Source: Psychrobacter immobilis
GTDB taxonomy: Bacteria > Pseudomonadota > Gammaproteobacteria > Pseudomonadales > Moraxellaceae
NCBI RefSeq assembly: GCF_904846235.1
Contig: NZ_CAJGZN010000002.1
Span: 124,001 to 188,000, forward strand
Reading direction: 5' to 3'
DNA: 64,000 nt
The notes under the pieces are model-generated. The model was not told the DNA's origin. It saw only the letters and a program-made list of their open reading frames with translations, and ran no database searches. Made by a program: the position numbers and the translations under genes. Positions 1 through 7,629 of the stretch are shown here, in pieces. Within the stretch, counting starts at the first letter, position 1. Every line of letters starts with the position of its first letter.

Positions 1-305
1 TCAAGCGCAGGCTTAAATAATCCATCAACGCCCATTACCAGTGACAGCAACGCAGCAATCCACACGGCTGATACGCCCAGACGCTGCAATAGCGCAGGCT
101 CACTACCCACTGCCAACGGAAACAAAGTAATAATCACTAAGAATAGTACTAATGGATACAACCATTGTACCGCTCCTTGCTGCTTGACTTGCCATTCGCG
201 TCGCCACAGCTGCATAAACCCAATACTGCGAGGTGCTACGACAATAGCATTTGGACTTTTATTCATGGCTGCTACTGATCCTACTTGTATTGGGCTGTCT
301 GTCAT
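1..305 (-). CDS. ccmB: Heme exporter protein CcmB (5' part, runs off window)
   Basis: Membrane subunit of the CcmAB ABC transporter used in cytochrome c maturation at the inner membrane. Only the N-terminal ~100 residues are in the window. They show a short cytoplasmic stretch with WRREW, then hydrophobic segments, with the family-typical order LVLFLVIITLFPLAVG, then VWIAALLSLVMGVDGLF. I chose the ATG at 305 over the in-frame ATG at 266 because AAGGA lies six bases before it. It lies 45 bp downstream of ccmA on the same strand, the usual ccmAB order. The rest of the ccm operon would lie to the left of the window. Family assignment is firm; the exact start is an inference. Confidence 0.88.
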   Translation of the reverse strand, partial: MTDSPIQVGSVAAMNKSPNAIVVAPRSIGFMQLWRREWQVKQQGAVQWLYPLVLFLVIITLFPLAVGSEPALLQRLGVSAVWIAALLSLVMGVDGLFKPAL

Positions 306-350
306 TATTTGTCCTTGCACATATACTGATGGTACTGATAGCAATCAAAC

Positions 351-980
351 TTATACCATATAATCTGACAAATCGAGCACCTGATTGGCGACACCGACTG
401 CCTGATGGCTGGTCATTAGTATCGACCCGCCAGCCTGTGCAAATTCGCATAACCGCTCTTCCATACGTGCCACCATATCGACATCCAGCGCCGTGAAAGG
501 CTCATCAAGTAACCAGAGCGGTGTCACGTCAGGAGTTAACAAGTACAATCGTGCCAGCGTGATGCGCCGCGTTTGCCCAGCGGACAAATGACTTGAGCTG
601 ATCGTTTCAAACCCTTGTAGCCCAACCCATGTGAGTGCATCGTCAATATCAGCAGCGCTTGGAGTAATACCATATAAGTTCAGTAGAAACGTCAGGTTTT
701 GTGCCACTGTCAGATTCGGATGAATGCCTAACTGGTGCGAGACATATAAAGGCTGAACTGGCAGACTCGACTGTCCTTGATAAGTAACTTGACCTGACAA
801 AACAGGTAACAATCCAGCTAACTGCATGAGTAACGTGGTCTTTCCCGTCCCATTTGCCCCGATTAGATGGCAAATACTACCCGTAGATAGCTGCAACGCA
901 ACTCCTTCGCACAGCGGTATCTCACCGCGCTGAACCGTCAGCTCATCAAGTGCAAGTAAAGGCGTACCCAAAAACGTCAT
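351..980 (-). CDS. ccmA: Heme exporter ATP-binding protein CcmA
   Basis: ABC ATPase that powers CcmB/CcmC-dependent release of holo-CcmE during c-type cytochrome assembly. In the 209-residue protein, Walker A is GANGTGKT (residues 41-48), the ABC signature region reads LSAGQTRRITLARL, and Walker B is LWLLDEPFTALD, followed by a switch histidine in MTSHQ. Length matches the family (about 200-215 residues). An in-frame TTG at 983 would add one residue; I prefer ATG at 980, with AGAGG just upstream. It is first in the operon and is followed by ccmB. The 146 bp before the next gene, which is on the opposite strand, must hold its promoter, but I see no clear consensus there. Confidence 0.93.
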   Translation of the reverse strand: MTFLGTPLLALDELTVQRGEIPLCEGVALQLSTGSICHLIGANGTGKTTLLMQLAGLLPVLSGQVTYQGQSSLPVQPLYVSHQLGIHPNLTVAQNLTFLLNLYGITPSAADIDDALTWVGLQGFETISSSHLSAGQTRRITLARLYLLTPDVTPLWLLDEPFTALDVDMVARMEERLCEFAQAGGSILMTSHQAVGVANQVLDLSDYMV

Positions 981-1126
981 CAAAACCTCTGGTTATTTAT
1001 CAAGCAGCAGTCAATATTCATCACAAATAAAGGCAATGTTCGTGGCATAATACCCTATGCTCGCTACAAACACACAGTATAACAAATTGTCGATTACTCT
1101 GACTTCAAAAAATACGACCTCAAAAT

Positions 1127-2236
1127 ATGACTTCAAAATCTATGCCGACTTCACAAGATAGCCAAAAGCCTAATACTGCTGCAGAAACTAACAATGACAA
1201 CGCAGACACCAAATTGTCAAAAGAGCCAACAGCCAGCCATTTAACAGTAGATAGTTTGATCGATGCTCAAGTCAACTTTATGCAGCAGTGGTTGCACAAT
1301 CAAGCTGAGCCACTAGCGATGGAAGCTTGGCAATGGTTTGGTGCGCAGCCTTTAAACAAATATATCACCTGTGATCATTTACAGCAGCTGATGAAAGACT
1401 GGCTGTTAAATCAGCCGATGACTGAGGTGATGCGTACCGATATCCGTGATATTTTGCATACCATTATTTATCATCCAGTCAATGACAACGTGCCTTTGTC
1501 TGAGCTGGTCGATGATACCCAAGTTGAAACGCTGGCCAACTATATCGGTAGCCATGAGCAGCAGCGCAACATATTGATTCATACGCTGGTCGGTAACGAA
1601 ACCTTTGCAGATTTATTGACCCAAACACTCTATCACGCTATCAACGACTTTATGGAAAGCACACTCGATAAAGCAGGTGGCGTTGGTAAATTGATGAAGC
1701 TTGGACGCAGCTCTTTTGAAAAGGCGACCAACAGAAACCTCGATGAAAAACTGCAAACGTACCTGCATCGCAATATCAAAGATTTGACGCGCAAAGCCGA
1801 AGCCAATGCACAAGAACACTTATCAAACGAAGAAGTGGCGCGTCTGATGGTCATGGGCTGGGATCGCATCAAGGACCAACCGATCAGCGAGATACAAACC
1901 TACTTAAGCGATGAACCCGGTAATAGTAGCATTGACCATATCGAAGCCAGCATCCAACAAAGCTATGACCGCCTGCGACTGTCACCGTATCTGCACAGCT
2001 TAGTCTCGGCAAGCATTGACACTTGGTATGCCAATCATCAGTCTGACACGATGGCGACCATCGCGGCAAGTTTGCACATTGATGAAGCGGCCATGAAGCA
2101 ATGTAGCACTACCCTACTGCCTATCGTGTACGATGCTCTTGAGACGCCTTGGTTGACGGCTCATATTCGTGAAATGCTAGCAGCGTTCTATGCACAGCCT
2201 GCTATCAAAGAAGGTTTGGCGCACGGTCACGATTAA
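1127..2236 (+). CDS. Conserved hypothetical protein, helical, soluble
   Basis: A 369-residue protein I cannot assign to a named family. The first ~40 residues are polar and low in complexity (rich in N, T, K, D). The rest is predominantly alpha-helical with many Trp, Gln and His residues, and I see no signal peptide, membrane segment or catalytic motif. A basic amphipathic stretch lies near residues 180-225 (KLMKLGRSSFEKATNR and following). It is probably co-transcribed with the YbjN-like gene 30 bp downstream. No good Shine-Dalgarno precedes ATG 1127; ATG 1142 in the same frame is an alternative start. Codon use looks like its neighbours, so it is probably a native lineage gene. Confidence 0.7.
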   Translation: MTSKSMPTSQDSQKPNTAAETNNDNADTKLSKEPTASHLTVDSLIDAQVNFMQQWLHNQAEPLAMEAWQWFGAQPLNKYITCDHLQQLMKDWLLNQPMTEVMRTDIRDILHTIIYHPVNDNVPLSELVDDTQVETLANYIGSHEQQRNILIHTLVGNETFADLLTQTLYHAINDFMESTLDKAGGVGKLMKLGRSSFEKATNRNLDEKLQTYLHRNIKDLTRKAEANAQEHLSNEEVARLMVMGWDRIKDQPISEIQTYLSDEPGNSSIDHIEASIQQSYDRLRLSPYLHSLVSASIDTWYANHQSDTMATIAASLHIDEAAMKQCSTTLLPIVYDALETPWLTAHIREMLAAFYAQPAIKEGLAHGHD

Positions 2237-2266
2237 TTTATAACCCTTACTTGTCAACATACTATT

Positions 2267-3085
2267 ATGAGTCAATGCAATAAACTCAGCTTGTGGCAAA
2301 AAATAAAACGGTTACTGACTGCTTCCGCACCGCAGTCAGTCGTCGATGCTGCAAGCGAGCAAAGGCCTGCATCACTTGCTGACAGCGAGGTTAATAATAC
2401 AAAAAATATATCAGCTGATATTCCTGATATCTCTCATGAGTTAGAGACGAATCAGGGCAGCGAACAGGATAGCAATCAAGCGCAAGCAAATACATCTCAA
2501 CTTAAAACCGATAACTTAAAAACCGAGAGCGCAAATGCAGAATCTCAAAACCAAAGTGACACGCCTATCGTCGACTGCTTAAAACAATACTTCAATGACA
2601 AGCAGTGGCACTACACGCACTATCGACCCAAAACCAACGACAGCCAAAAATCACATCATTTATCCTTAAGAATGCGTCATAAGCAAATAAACTGTGGCTA
2701 TCTGTTTCGGGTGCAAGAAAAAAATAAGCTGCTGGCAGTTTATGGCATTCTGCCATTTCTGATACCAGAAAGTCATCAAAGTGCCGCGATGCTACTTATT
2801 ACCCAAATCAACTATGACATGCTAATCGGCAATCTAGAGATGGATGTCAACGATGGCGAAATACGCTACAAAAACGCTATCGATGTCGAAGCAGTTGGGA
2901 TCGACAATGAGATCATTGAGCATTTATTGCAAAGTGTGGTTGCGATGACTACGGTCGCCAACGAGCTTTTTGGCAACTTGGTTAATAATCAAGACCCTGC
3001 TGAAGACATGCAAACGCTACTTGTCGAGCTACGTCAACAGTCAAACGCGCGCACGTTCTTTTTACCAACTCAGTTTGTTCAATAG
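2267..3085 (+). CDS. YbjN domain-containing protein
   Basis: 272 residues. The first ~95 are a polar, low-complexity linker rich in S, N, Q and E. From about residue 100 there is a domain resembling the YbjN family, which has a type III secretion chaperone-like fold. It shows a hydrophobic sheet stretch (LLAVYGILPFLIP), then NYDMLIGNLEMDVNDGEIRY, then a C-terminal helix with VVAMTTVANELFGNLV. YbjN proteins are cytoplasmic, regulatory or chaperone-like, with no settled biochemical role. The gene follows the preceding hypothetical by 30 bp, suggesting an operon. Family assignment comes from motif order read by eye and could be confused with other CesT-like folds. Confidence 0.65.
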   Translation: MSQCNKLSLWQKIKRLLTASAPQSVVDAASEQRPASLADSEVNNTKNISADIPDISHELETNQGSEQDSNQAQANTSQLKTDNLKTESANAESQNQSDTPIVDCLKQYFNDKQWHYTHYRPKTNDSQKSHHLSLRMRHKQINCGYLFRVQEKNKLLAVYGILPFLIPESHQSAAMLLITQINYDMLIGNLEMDVNDGEIRYKNAIDVEAVGIDNEIIEHLLQSVVAMTTVANELFGNLVNNQDPAEDMQTLLVELRQQSNARTFFLPTQFVQ

Positions 3086-3212
3086 TTCAATCCGTTCGAT
3101 AATTAAGTTCATTCGATAAACTGGTTTTTCAGTCAAGCCATAATCTACGATAGCGGATACTTATCTCTTTATTTTTCTATCTAAAAACCATCAATATTAA
3201 GCTAGAAATCTT

Positions 3213-4127
3213 ATGCTAAAAATTGCCTACTCTGACGTCTTTCGATATTCCGTGCCAGAAAAGCACCGCTTCCCCATGCAAAAGTACATTATGATTCCTG
3301 AGCGTTTGCTGGCAGAAGGAACGATCAGCCAAGATAACTTCTTTGCCCCTGCTCGCTTGAGCGAAGATGAGATTTTGACCACGCATACTGCAGAATACTG
3401 GTATCAGCTTAAAAATCAAACACTGCCGCGCAAGGCTGCTCGCGCTATCGGATTTGAGATGACCCCGCAGTTGGTCGAGCGCGGTCGTTATATTGCCCAT
3501 GCAACGTATGAGTGCGCGCTATATGCTCAGCAATATGGCGTGGCTATGAATGTTGCAGGCGGCACCCATCACTCTTTTGCTAGTCATGGAGAAGGGTTTT
3601 GTGTCTTCAATGATGTTTGTATCGCTAGCAACTTACTACTAAATCGTGGACAGGCAAAGAAGATTTTAGTTATCGATTTGGACGTTCATCAAGGCAATGG
3701 CAACGCCAGTATCATGGCAGATGAGCCACGCGTTTTTGTCTTTAGCATGCACGGTGCAAAGAACTATCCGTTTCGTAAGCAAGTATCAGACTTAGATATT
3801 GAGCTAGACAATGATACCGGCGATGCTGAGTATTTACAGATATTAGAAGACACGCTACCACGCTTAATCGCTGAGGTTGCGCCAGATATGATTTTTTATC
3901 AGTCTGCTGTCGACGTGCTCGCTACTGATAAGCTCGGCAAACTTGGCTTAACACAAGCAGGATGCAAGGCGCGTGATGAATATGTTCTGCAGCAAGCAAA
4001 AGCCGCCAATATCCCTGTCGCTATCGTGATGGGTGGCGGCTATTCAGAAGATATCGAAGATGTGATCGAAGCGCATTGTAATACCTTTCGTTTAGCACAG
4101 CAGATATTTTTTGAAGAATTGGTCTAA
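3213..4127 (+). CDS. Histone deacetylase family protein (acetoin utilisation/HDAC fold)
   Basis: 304-residue zinc hydrolase of the arginase/deacetylase superfamily, expected to deacetylate acetyl-lysine or small acetylated amines in the cytoplasm. Visible family motifs are the tandem active-site histidines in GGTHHSF, the zinc-binding DLDVHQGNGNA (Asp and His ligands), the second Asp ligand region YQSAVDVLATD, and the C-terminal GGGYS with the transition-state Tyr. Length is normal for single-domain bacterial members, and the N-terminus (YSDVF..VPEKHRFPMQKY) resembles the HDAC11-like class. It stands alone, convergent with the TSUP permease downstream. The natural substrate cannot be read from sequence. 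Confidence 0.9.
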   Translation: MLKIAYSDVFRYSVPEKHRFPMQKYIMIPERLLAEGTISQDNFFAPARLSEDEILTTHTAEYWYQLKNQTLPRKAARAIGFEMTPQLVERGRYIAHATYECALYAQQYGVAMNVAGGTHHSFASHGEGFCVFNDVCIASNLLLNRGQAKKILVIDLDVHQGNGNASIMADEPRVFVFSMHGAKNYPFRKQVSDLDIELDNDTGDAEYLQILEDTLPRLIAEVAPDMIFYQSAVDVLATDKLGKLGLTQAGCKARDEYVLQQAKAANIPVAIVMGGGYSEDIEDVIEAHCNTFRLAQQIFFEELV

Positions 4128-4185
4128 TAACATATCGCTGAAAGGTGAAGACGATTCCAGAGTTGGAATGGCTCATATGCTCTAG

Positions 4186-4968
4186 TTATAACAATGCCGT
4201 AATGCCTTGCCAACCAACGCGTATTCCAAGCACGATTAAAATCAATAAAATAAGCTGACGAAAACGCGCTTGCGGTAAATAGCGACGCAAACGGATTCCA
4301 ACCAAAAGAGTCACTATAGATAACACACTCAAAAAAGTAATCAGCTGCCACTCACCACTGCTCAGTGCCATGATAGGCTCACGCAACACGATAATTTGGG
4401 CAATCTTTCCTAAGAAATAGCACATGTTACCGACTTTGGCGATGGTATTTTTATCGTCACTGGCAGACAACAAATACATCATCAGGATGGTCGACATTGC
4501 ATTGGTCGAGCCGCCAATCACGCCTGCACCAAAACCAACGGCAATTAACATAGGCTTGGTGTTTGGTAGACGGATTTGCTTACCAAGTAAACTACTCACA
4601 ACGTAGAAGGCAATGACCGCGGCCAACAATAAGAGAATATAAGCGCTATCGACCCATAGCAAGAGTTTCGCACCTAAAATACTACCTAGTAAGCTGGTAA
4701 GCGCAAGCAACCAATAGCGTCTACCGTAGTAGATAAAGTTTTGCCAAATGGTGCGCTCACCACCTACTAGCCAGGTCATCACATTAACGACTAGCGAGGG
4801 GAAAATCACTAACACAATGGCGTGTTGCAATGGGTACATACTAGCAAGCGCAGTGGTCGTCACTAGCGTTGCGCCAAGTCCGCTAATACCATGCAGCAGT
4901 GAAGCAAGCGCAAAAATGATCGTCAGCACTAGCATTTGAGTGCTATCGTTACCAGCTATATTCATCAT
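4186..4968 (-). CDS. TSUP (TauE/SafE) family membrane permease
   Basis: About 260 residues with seven to eight hydrophobic segments and the two-fold repeat typical of TSUP transporters. The first repeat begins LLHGISGLGATLVTTTAL, and the second contains FGAGVIGGSTNAMSTILMMYLL. Members export or import sulfite, sulfonates or other organosulfur anions across the inner membrane; the substrate here is unknown. The longest frame starts with GTG at 4977; I prefer ATG 4968 (or the adjacent ATG at 4965), though no strong ribosome site marks any of them. It is convergent with the deacetylase gene and lies upstream of coaBC on the same strand. It is not closely similar to the second TSUP gene near 12.6 kb. 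Confidence 0.85.
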   Translation of the reverse strand: MMNIAGNDSTQMLVLTIIFALASLLHGISGLGATLVTTTALASMYPLQHAIVLVIFPSLVVNVMTWLVGGERTIWQNFIYYGRRYWLLALTSLLGSILGAKLLLWVDSAYILLLLAAVIAFYVVSSLLGKQIRLPNTKPMLIAVGFGAGVIGGSTNAMSTILMMYLLSASDDKNTIAKVGNMCYFLGKIAQIIVLREPIMALSSGEWQLITFLSVLSIVTLLVGIRLRRYLPQARFRQLILLILIVLGIRVGWQGITALL

Positions 4969-5048
4969 ATCGGTCACACCATTTTAGGCTCAGCGTCTGT
5001 ATCTACACACTATCTACATGCTAGCTATCAGATTTAGCGCCTGTAGCT

Positions 5049-6458
5049 CTAACTATCTTTACGTTGACCGATTGCTTGACCGATGATGCTAGCCAGTTGC
5101 TCAGCAATTTTATCCTTACTGGTCTTCTCAAGTGTTACCGCGTCACGCTCATAGCGCTCAGAGAAAAACACCTGCATCGCATTGTCATCACTAGCAAAAC
5201 CGATATCTGCGCGTGAGACATCATTGCAAGCAATCATATCCAAATCTTTTGCGACCAACTTACCACGGGCATAACGCTCGACATCTTGCGTCTCTGCGGC
5301 AAAGCCGACGACAAATAGCTCTGGATGCGCAAGAGAAATCGTCGCTAGAATATCAGGGTTTTTAACCAGACTGAGCGTCATGGCATCTTGTGTCTTTTTA
5401 ATTTTTTGCGGTGCAGCTTCTTCCGTACGATAATCTGCCACTGCTGCGGTCGCGATAAAAATATCTGCTTTTACAAATTGGTTGTCATCATCAGACTGTA
5501 ACGAGTCGTGATTGTCATTATGGTTATGGTCGCTTACATCGTCATCACCGCAACCACAGTCGCCATGATGATGCTCGTGAGAATGGTTGTGAGAGTGATC
5601 GTGCTCATGAGAATGGTCATGCTCATCTTCAAAGACTAATTGAAGCTCGCTATGCGTACCTTCCACACATTGCTGTGCGGCTACCAGCATATCTTCGGCA
5701 GACAGTACATCGATTCGTGTGACATTGAGCGGCGTGGGCAATGCCACTTTACCACCAGCGATTAAGACAACGTCTGCGCCAGCAGCCACACAGGCACGGG
5801 CCAATGCAAAGCCCATTTTTCCTGAAGAGTGATTAGACAAATAACGCACAGGGTCGATCGCTTCTACTGTTGGACCTGCAGTAATAACTACTCTTTTACC
5901 CGCCAGTAATTGTGGCGTCGTATTCATCGCTATGAACAGCAACACCTCATCCAATAACTGTTCAGGCTCAGGCAATCGCCCTGCTCCGACATCACCGCAC
6001 GCTTGCTCACCGCTAGCTGGCTGGATAATTTGATAATTCATATCGCGCAATGTTTGCACATTTAGGTTGACTGCTGGATGTGCCCACATCTGCTGATTCA
6101 TTGCAGGCGCAATAATGACAGGCGCAGTAGTGGCAAGACACACTGTGGTCAATAAATCATCAGCCATACCCATGGCCAGACGTGCAAGCGTGTTGGCTGA
6201 AGCAGGTGCAATCACGATTAAGTCGGCCCACTTGGCCAGCTCAATATGTCCCATGCCTGCCTCGGCTTGCTCATCGAGCAACGAGACATGCACCTCGTTA
6301 CCCGTCAACGCTTGTAGCGTCAGCGGTGTGATAAATGCTTGTGCACCCGTCGTCATGATAACGCGCACATCAAAGCCTGCCTTGACTAACAAGCGGGCAA
6401 ATATAGCAGATTTATAAGCGGCGATACCGCCAGTAATAGCAAGCACAATATTGGACAT
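5049..6458 (-). CDS. coaBC: Bifunctional phosphopantothenoylcysteine decarboxylase/synthase with His-rich insertion
   Basis: CoaBC (Dfp) makes 4'-phosphopantetheine for coenzyme A in two steps. The N-terminal CoaC flavoprotein domain shows GGIAAYK, APASANT, APAMNQQMW and ACGDVGAGRL (catalytic Cys). The CoaB domain begins with TAGPTVEAIDPVRYLSNHSS and ends near VGFAAET and KDLDMIACND. At 469 residues it is about 60 longer than usual. The excess is an insertion at about residues 272-327 carrying 14 histidines mixed with Asp, Glu and Ser and a CGCG pair, placed between the CoaB nucleotide region and ATAAVADYR. It faces radC across a 128-bp divergent gap. Enzyme identity is firm; the insertion's metal-binding role is inference. 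Confidence 0.94.
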   Translation of the reverse strand: MSNIVLAITGGIAAYKSAIFARLLVKAGFDVRVIMTTGAQAFITPLTLQALTGNEVHVSLLDEQAEAGMGHIELAKWADLIVIAPASANTLARLAMGMADDLLTTVCLATTAPVIIAPAMNQQMWAHPAVNLNVQTLRDMNYQIIQPASGEQACGDVGAGRLPEPEQLLDEVLLFIAMNTTPQLLAGKRVVITAGPTVEAIDPVRYLSNHSSGKMGFALARACVAAGADVVLIAGGKVALPTPLNVTRIDVLSAEDMLVAAQQCVEGTHSELQLVFEDEHDHSHEHDHSHNHSHEHHHGDCGCGDDDVSDHNHNDNHDSLQSDDDNQFVKADIFIATAAVADYRTEEAAPQKIKKTQDAMTLSLVKNPDILATISLAHPELFVVGFAAETQDVERYARGKLVAKDLDMIACNDVSRADIGFASDDNAMQVFFSERYERDAVTLEKTSKDKIAEQLASIIGQAIGQRKDS

Positions 6459-6586
6459 AAGCGTGGCATCAACAAAAAAGTGAAAAGATAAAATTGCGCT
6501 TATAGTAACAATTATGAGATAAATTGGGTAAGATTTTCCGTATCTATCTCAGATAACGAGTATCCACCCATTTTCAAGGAGTGACA

Positions 6587-7270
6587 ATGGCGATCAAAGA
6601 CTGGCATGAGGATGACAGGCCACGCGAAAAACTTTTAAAATTTGGTGCAGCTCATTTGTCTGATGCCGAGATACTGGCCATATTTTTGCGCACGGGTACT
6701 CAGTCTCAATCAGCGATTGAATTAGCACGACATTTGATTGATCAGTTTGGTAGCTTAGCCGAACTATTAGCCGCCCCTCAGAAGACGGTTCTTGCCTGCC
6801 ATGGTATTGGCCCTGCAAAATACGCCCAAATATTAGCCTCACTTGAGATGGGTACGCGCTATCTGGACAGCCAACTCAAAACCGGGCAAGCACTCGGCCG
6901 CTCCCAAGCAGTCAAAGACTATATCAGCACTCAGTTGCGCGGTGAGCATCGTGAAGTATTTGCGGTACTCTGTCTGGATAATGCCCTCAACCTTTTAGAC
7001 TTTGAGATATTATTTACTGGTGGTATCTCATCATGTTCTGTCTGTATCAAGCACGTACTGCGGCATGCGCTAAGCCACGCTGCTAGCCAACTTATCATCG
7101 CGCATAATCATCCTCATACCGATGCCAAGCCATCAACGGCAGATAACTTACTGACCTATGAGCTAAAAAAAGCCTGTGACCTGTTAGATATCTCGCTTGT
7201 CGATCACATTATCGTCGGACGTAACGACACTTTGTCTTATGCCGAAAGCTGCCTTTCCCCTTTTGGTTAG
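6587..7270 (+). CDS. radC: RadC family protein (JAB/MPN domain)
   Basis: 227-residue RadC protein. The N-terminal half has helix-hairpin-helix-like segments (ILAIFLRTGTQS and CHGIGPAKYAQI). The C-terminal half is a JAB/MPN metalloprotease-like fold with the metal motif HNHPHTDAKPSTAD, where the usual HNHPSG reads HNHPHT. Its role in DNA repair is doubtful in the literature and no enzymatic activity is settled. The frame extends to a GTG at 6581, but the AAGGA at 6576-6580 spaces correctly for ATG 6587. It is divergent from coaBC, an arrangement seen widely in gammaproteobacteria. Confidence 0.93.
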   Translation: MAIKDWHEDDRPREKLLKFGAAHLSDAEILAIFLRTGTQSQSAIELARHLIDQFGSLAELLAAPQKTVLACHGIGPAKYAQILASLEMGTRYLDSQLKTGQALGRSQAVKDYISTQLRGEHREVFAVLCLDNALNLLDFEILFTGGISSCSVCIKHVLRHALSHAASQLIIAHNHPHTDAKPSTADNLLTYELKKACDLLDISLVDHIIVGRNDTLSYAESCLSPFG

Positions 7271-7629
7271 CTCTTTGGCTAGTTTTCGATAATGGCTAGC
7301 TACGTGTTCCAACTAGACATATGATGAACCTGCAAACAATTATGTTTGATACATATCATCGACAGAGCGTAGCATTTTGGCTCTTGATAGTTATCGACAA
7401 CTGTTTCATATTAGTAGCCATTCTTGTCATTTATTTGTCAATTACTTACTAGACCATTAATACTAGTATTTAAAAGCTGTAGAACGTCGTAGAACCGAGC
7501 ATTTAAAGATTAACAAATCATTCAATATATTTATAAGACAGTGAGTGGCAAGACGAAAAATAATTATAGTTAGCTTATTCACTTACGTACTTTTCGCATT
7601 TCTTATTCAGCGCTTTAAAGGAGATAGTC
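7271..7629. other. Intergenic region before fadE, no gene found
   Basis: 359 bp between radC and fadE. It is AT-rich with stops in all frames. The only clear signal is the AAAGGAG ribosome site just before fadE. The fadE promoter and any fatty-acid regulator site must lie here, but I found no operator I would defend. Confidence 0.5.

Noticed and set aside
251-496. Plus-strand 81-codon frame opposite the ccmA-ccmB junction
   Set aside because: Its hydrophobic look comes from being antisense to a membrane-protein gene; no ribosome site, and both conserved ccm genes occupy the other strand.
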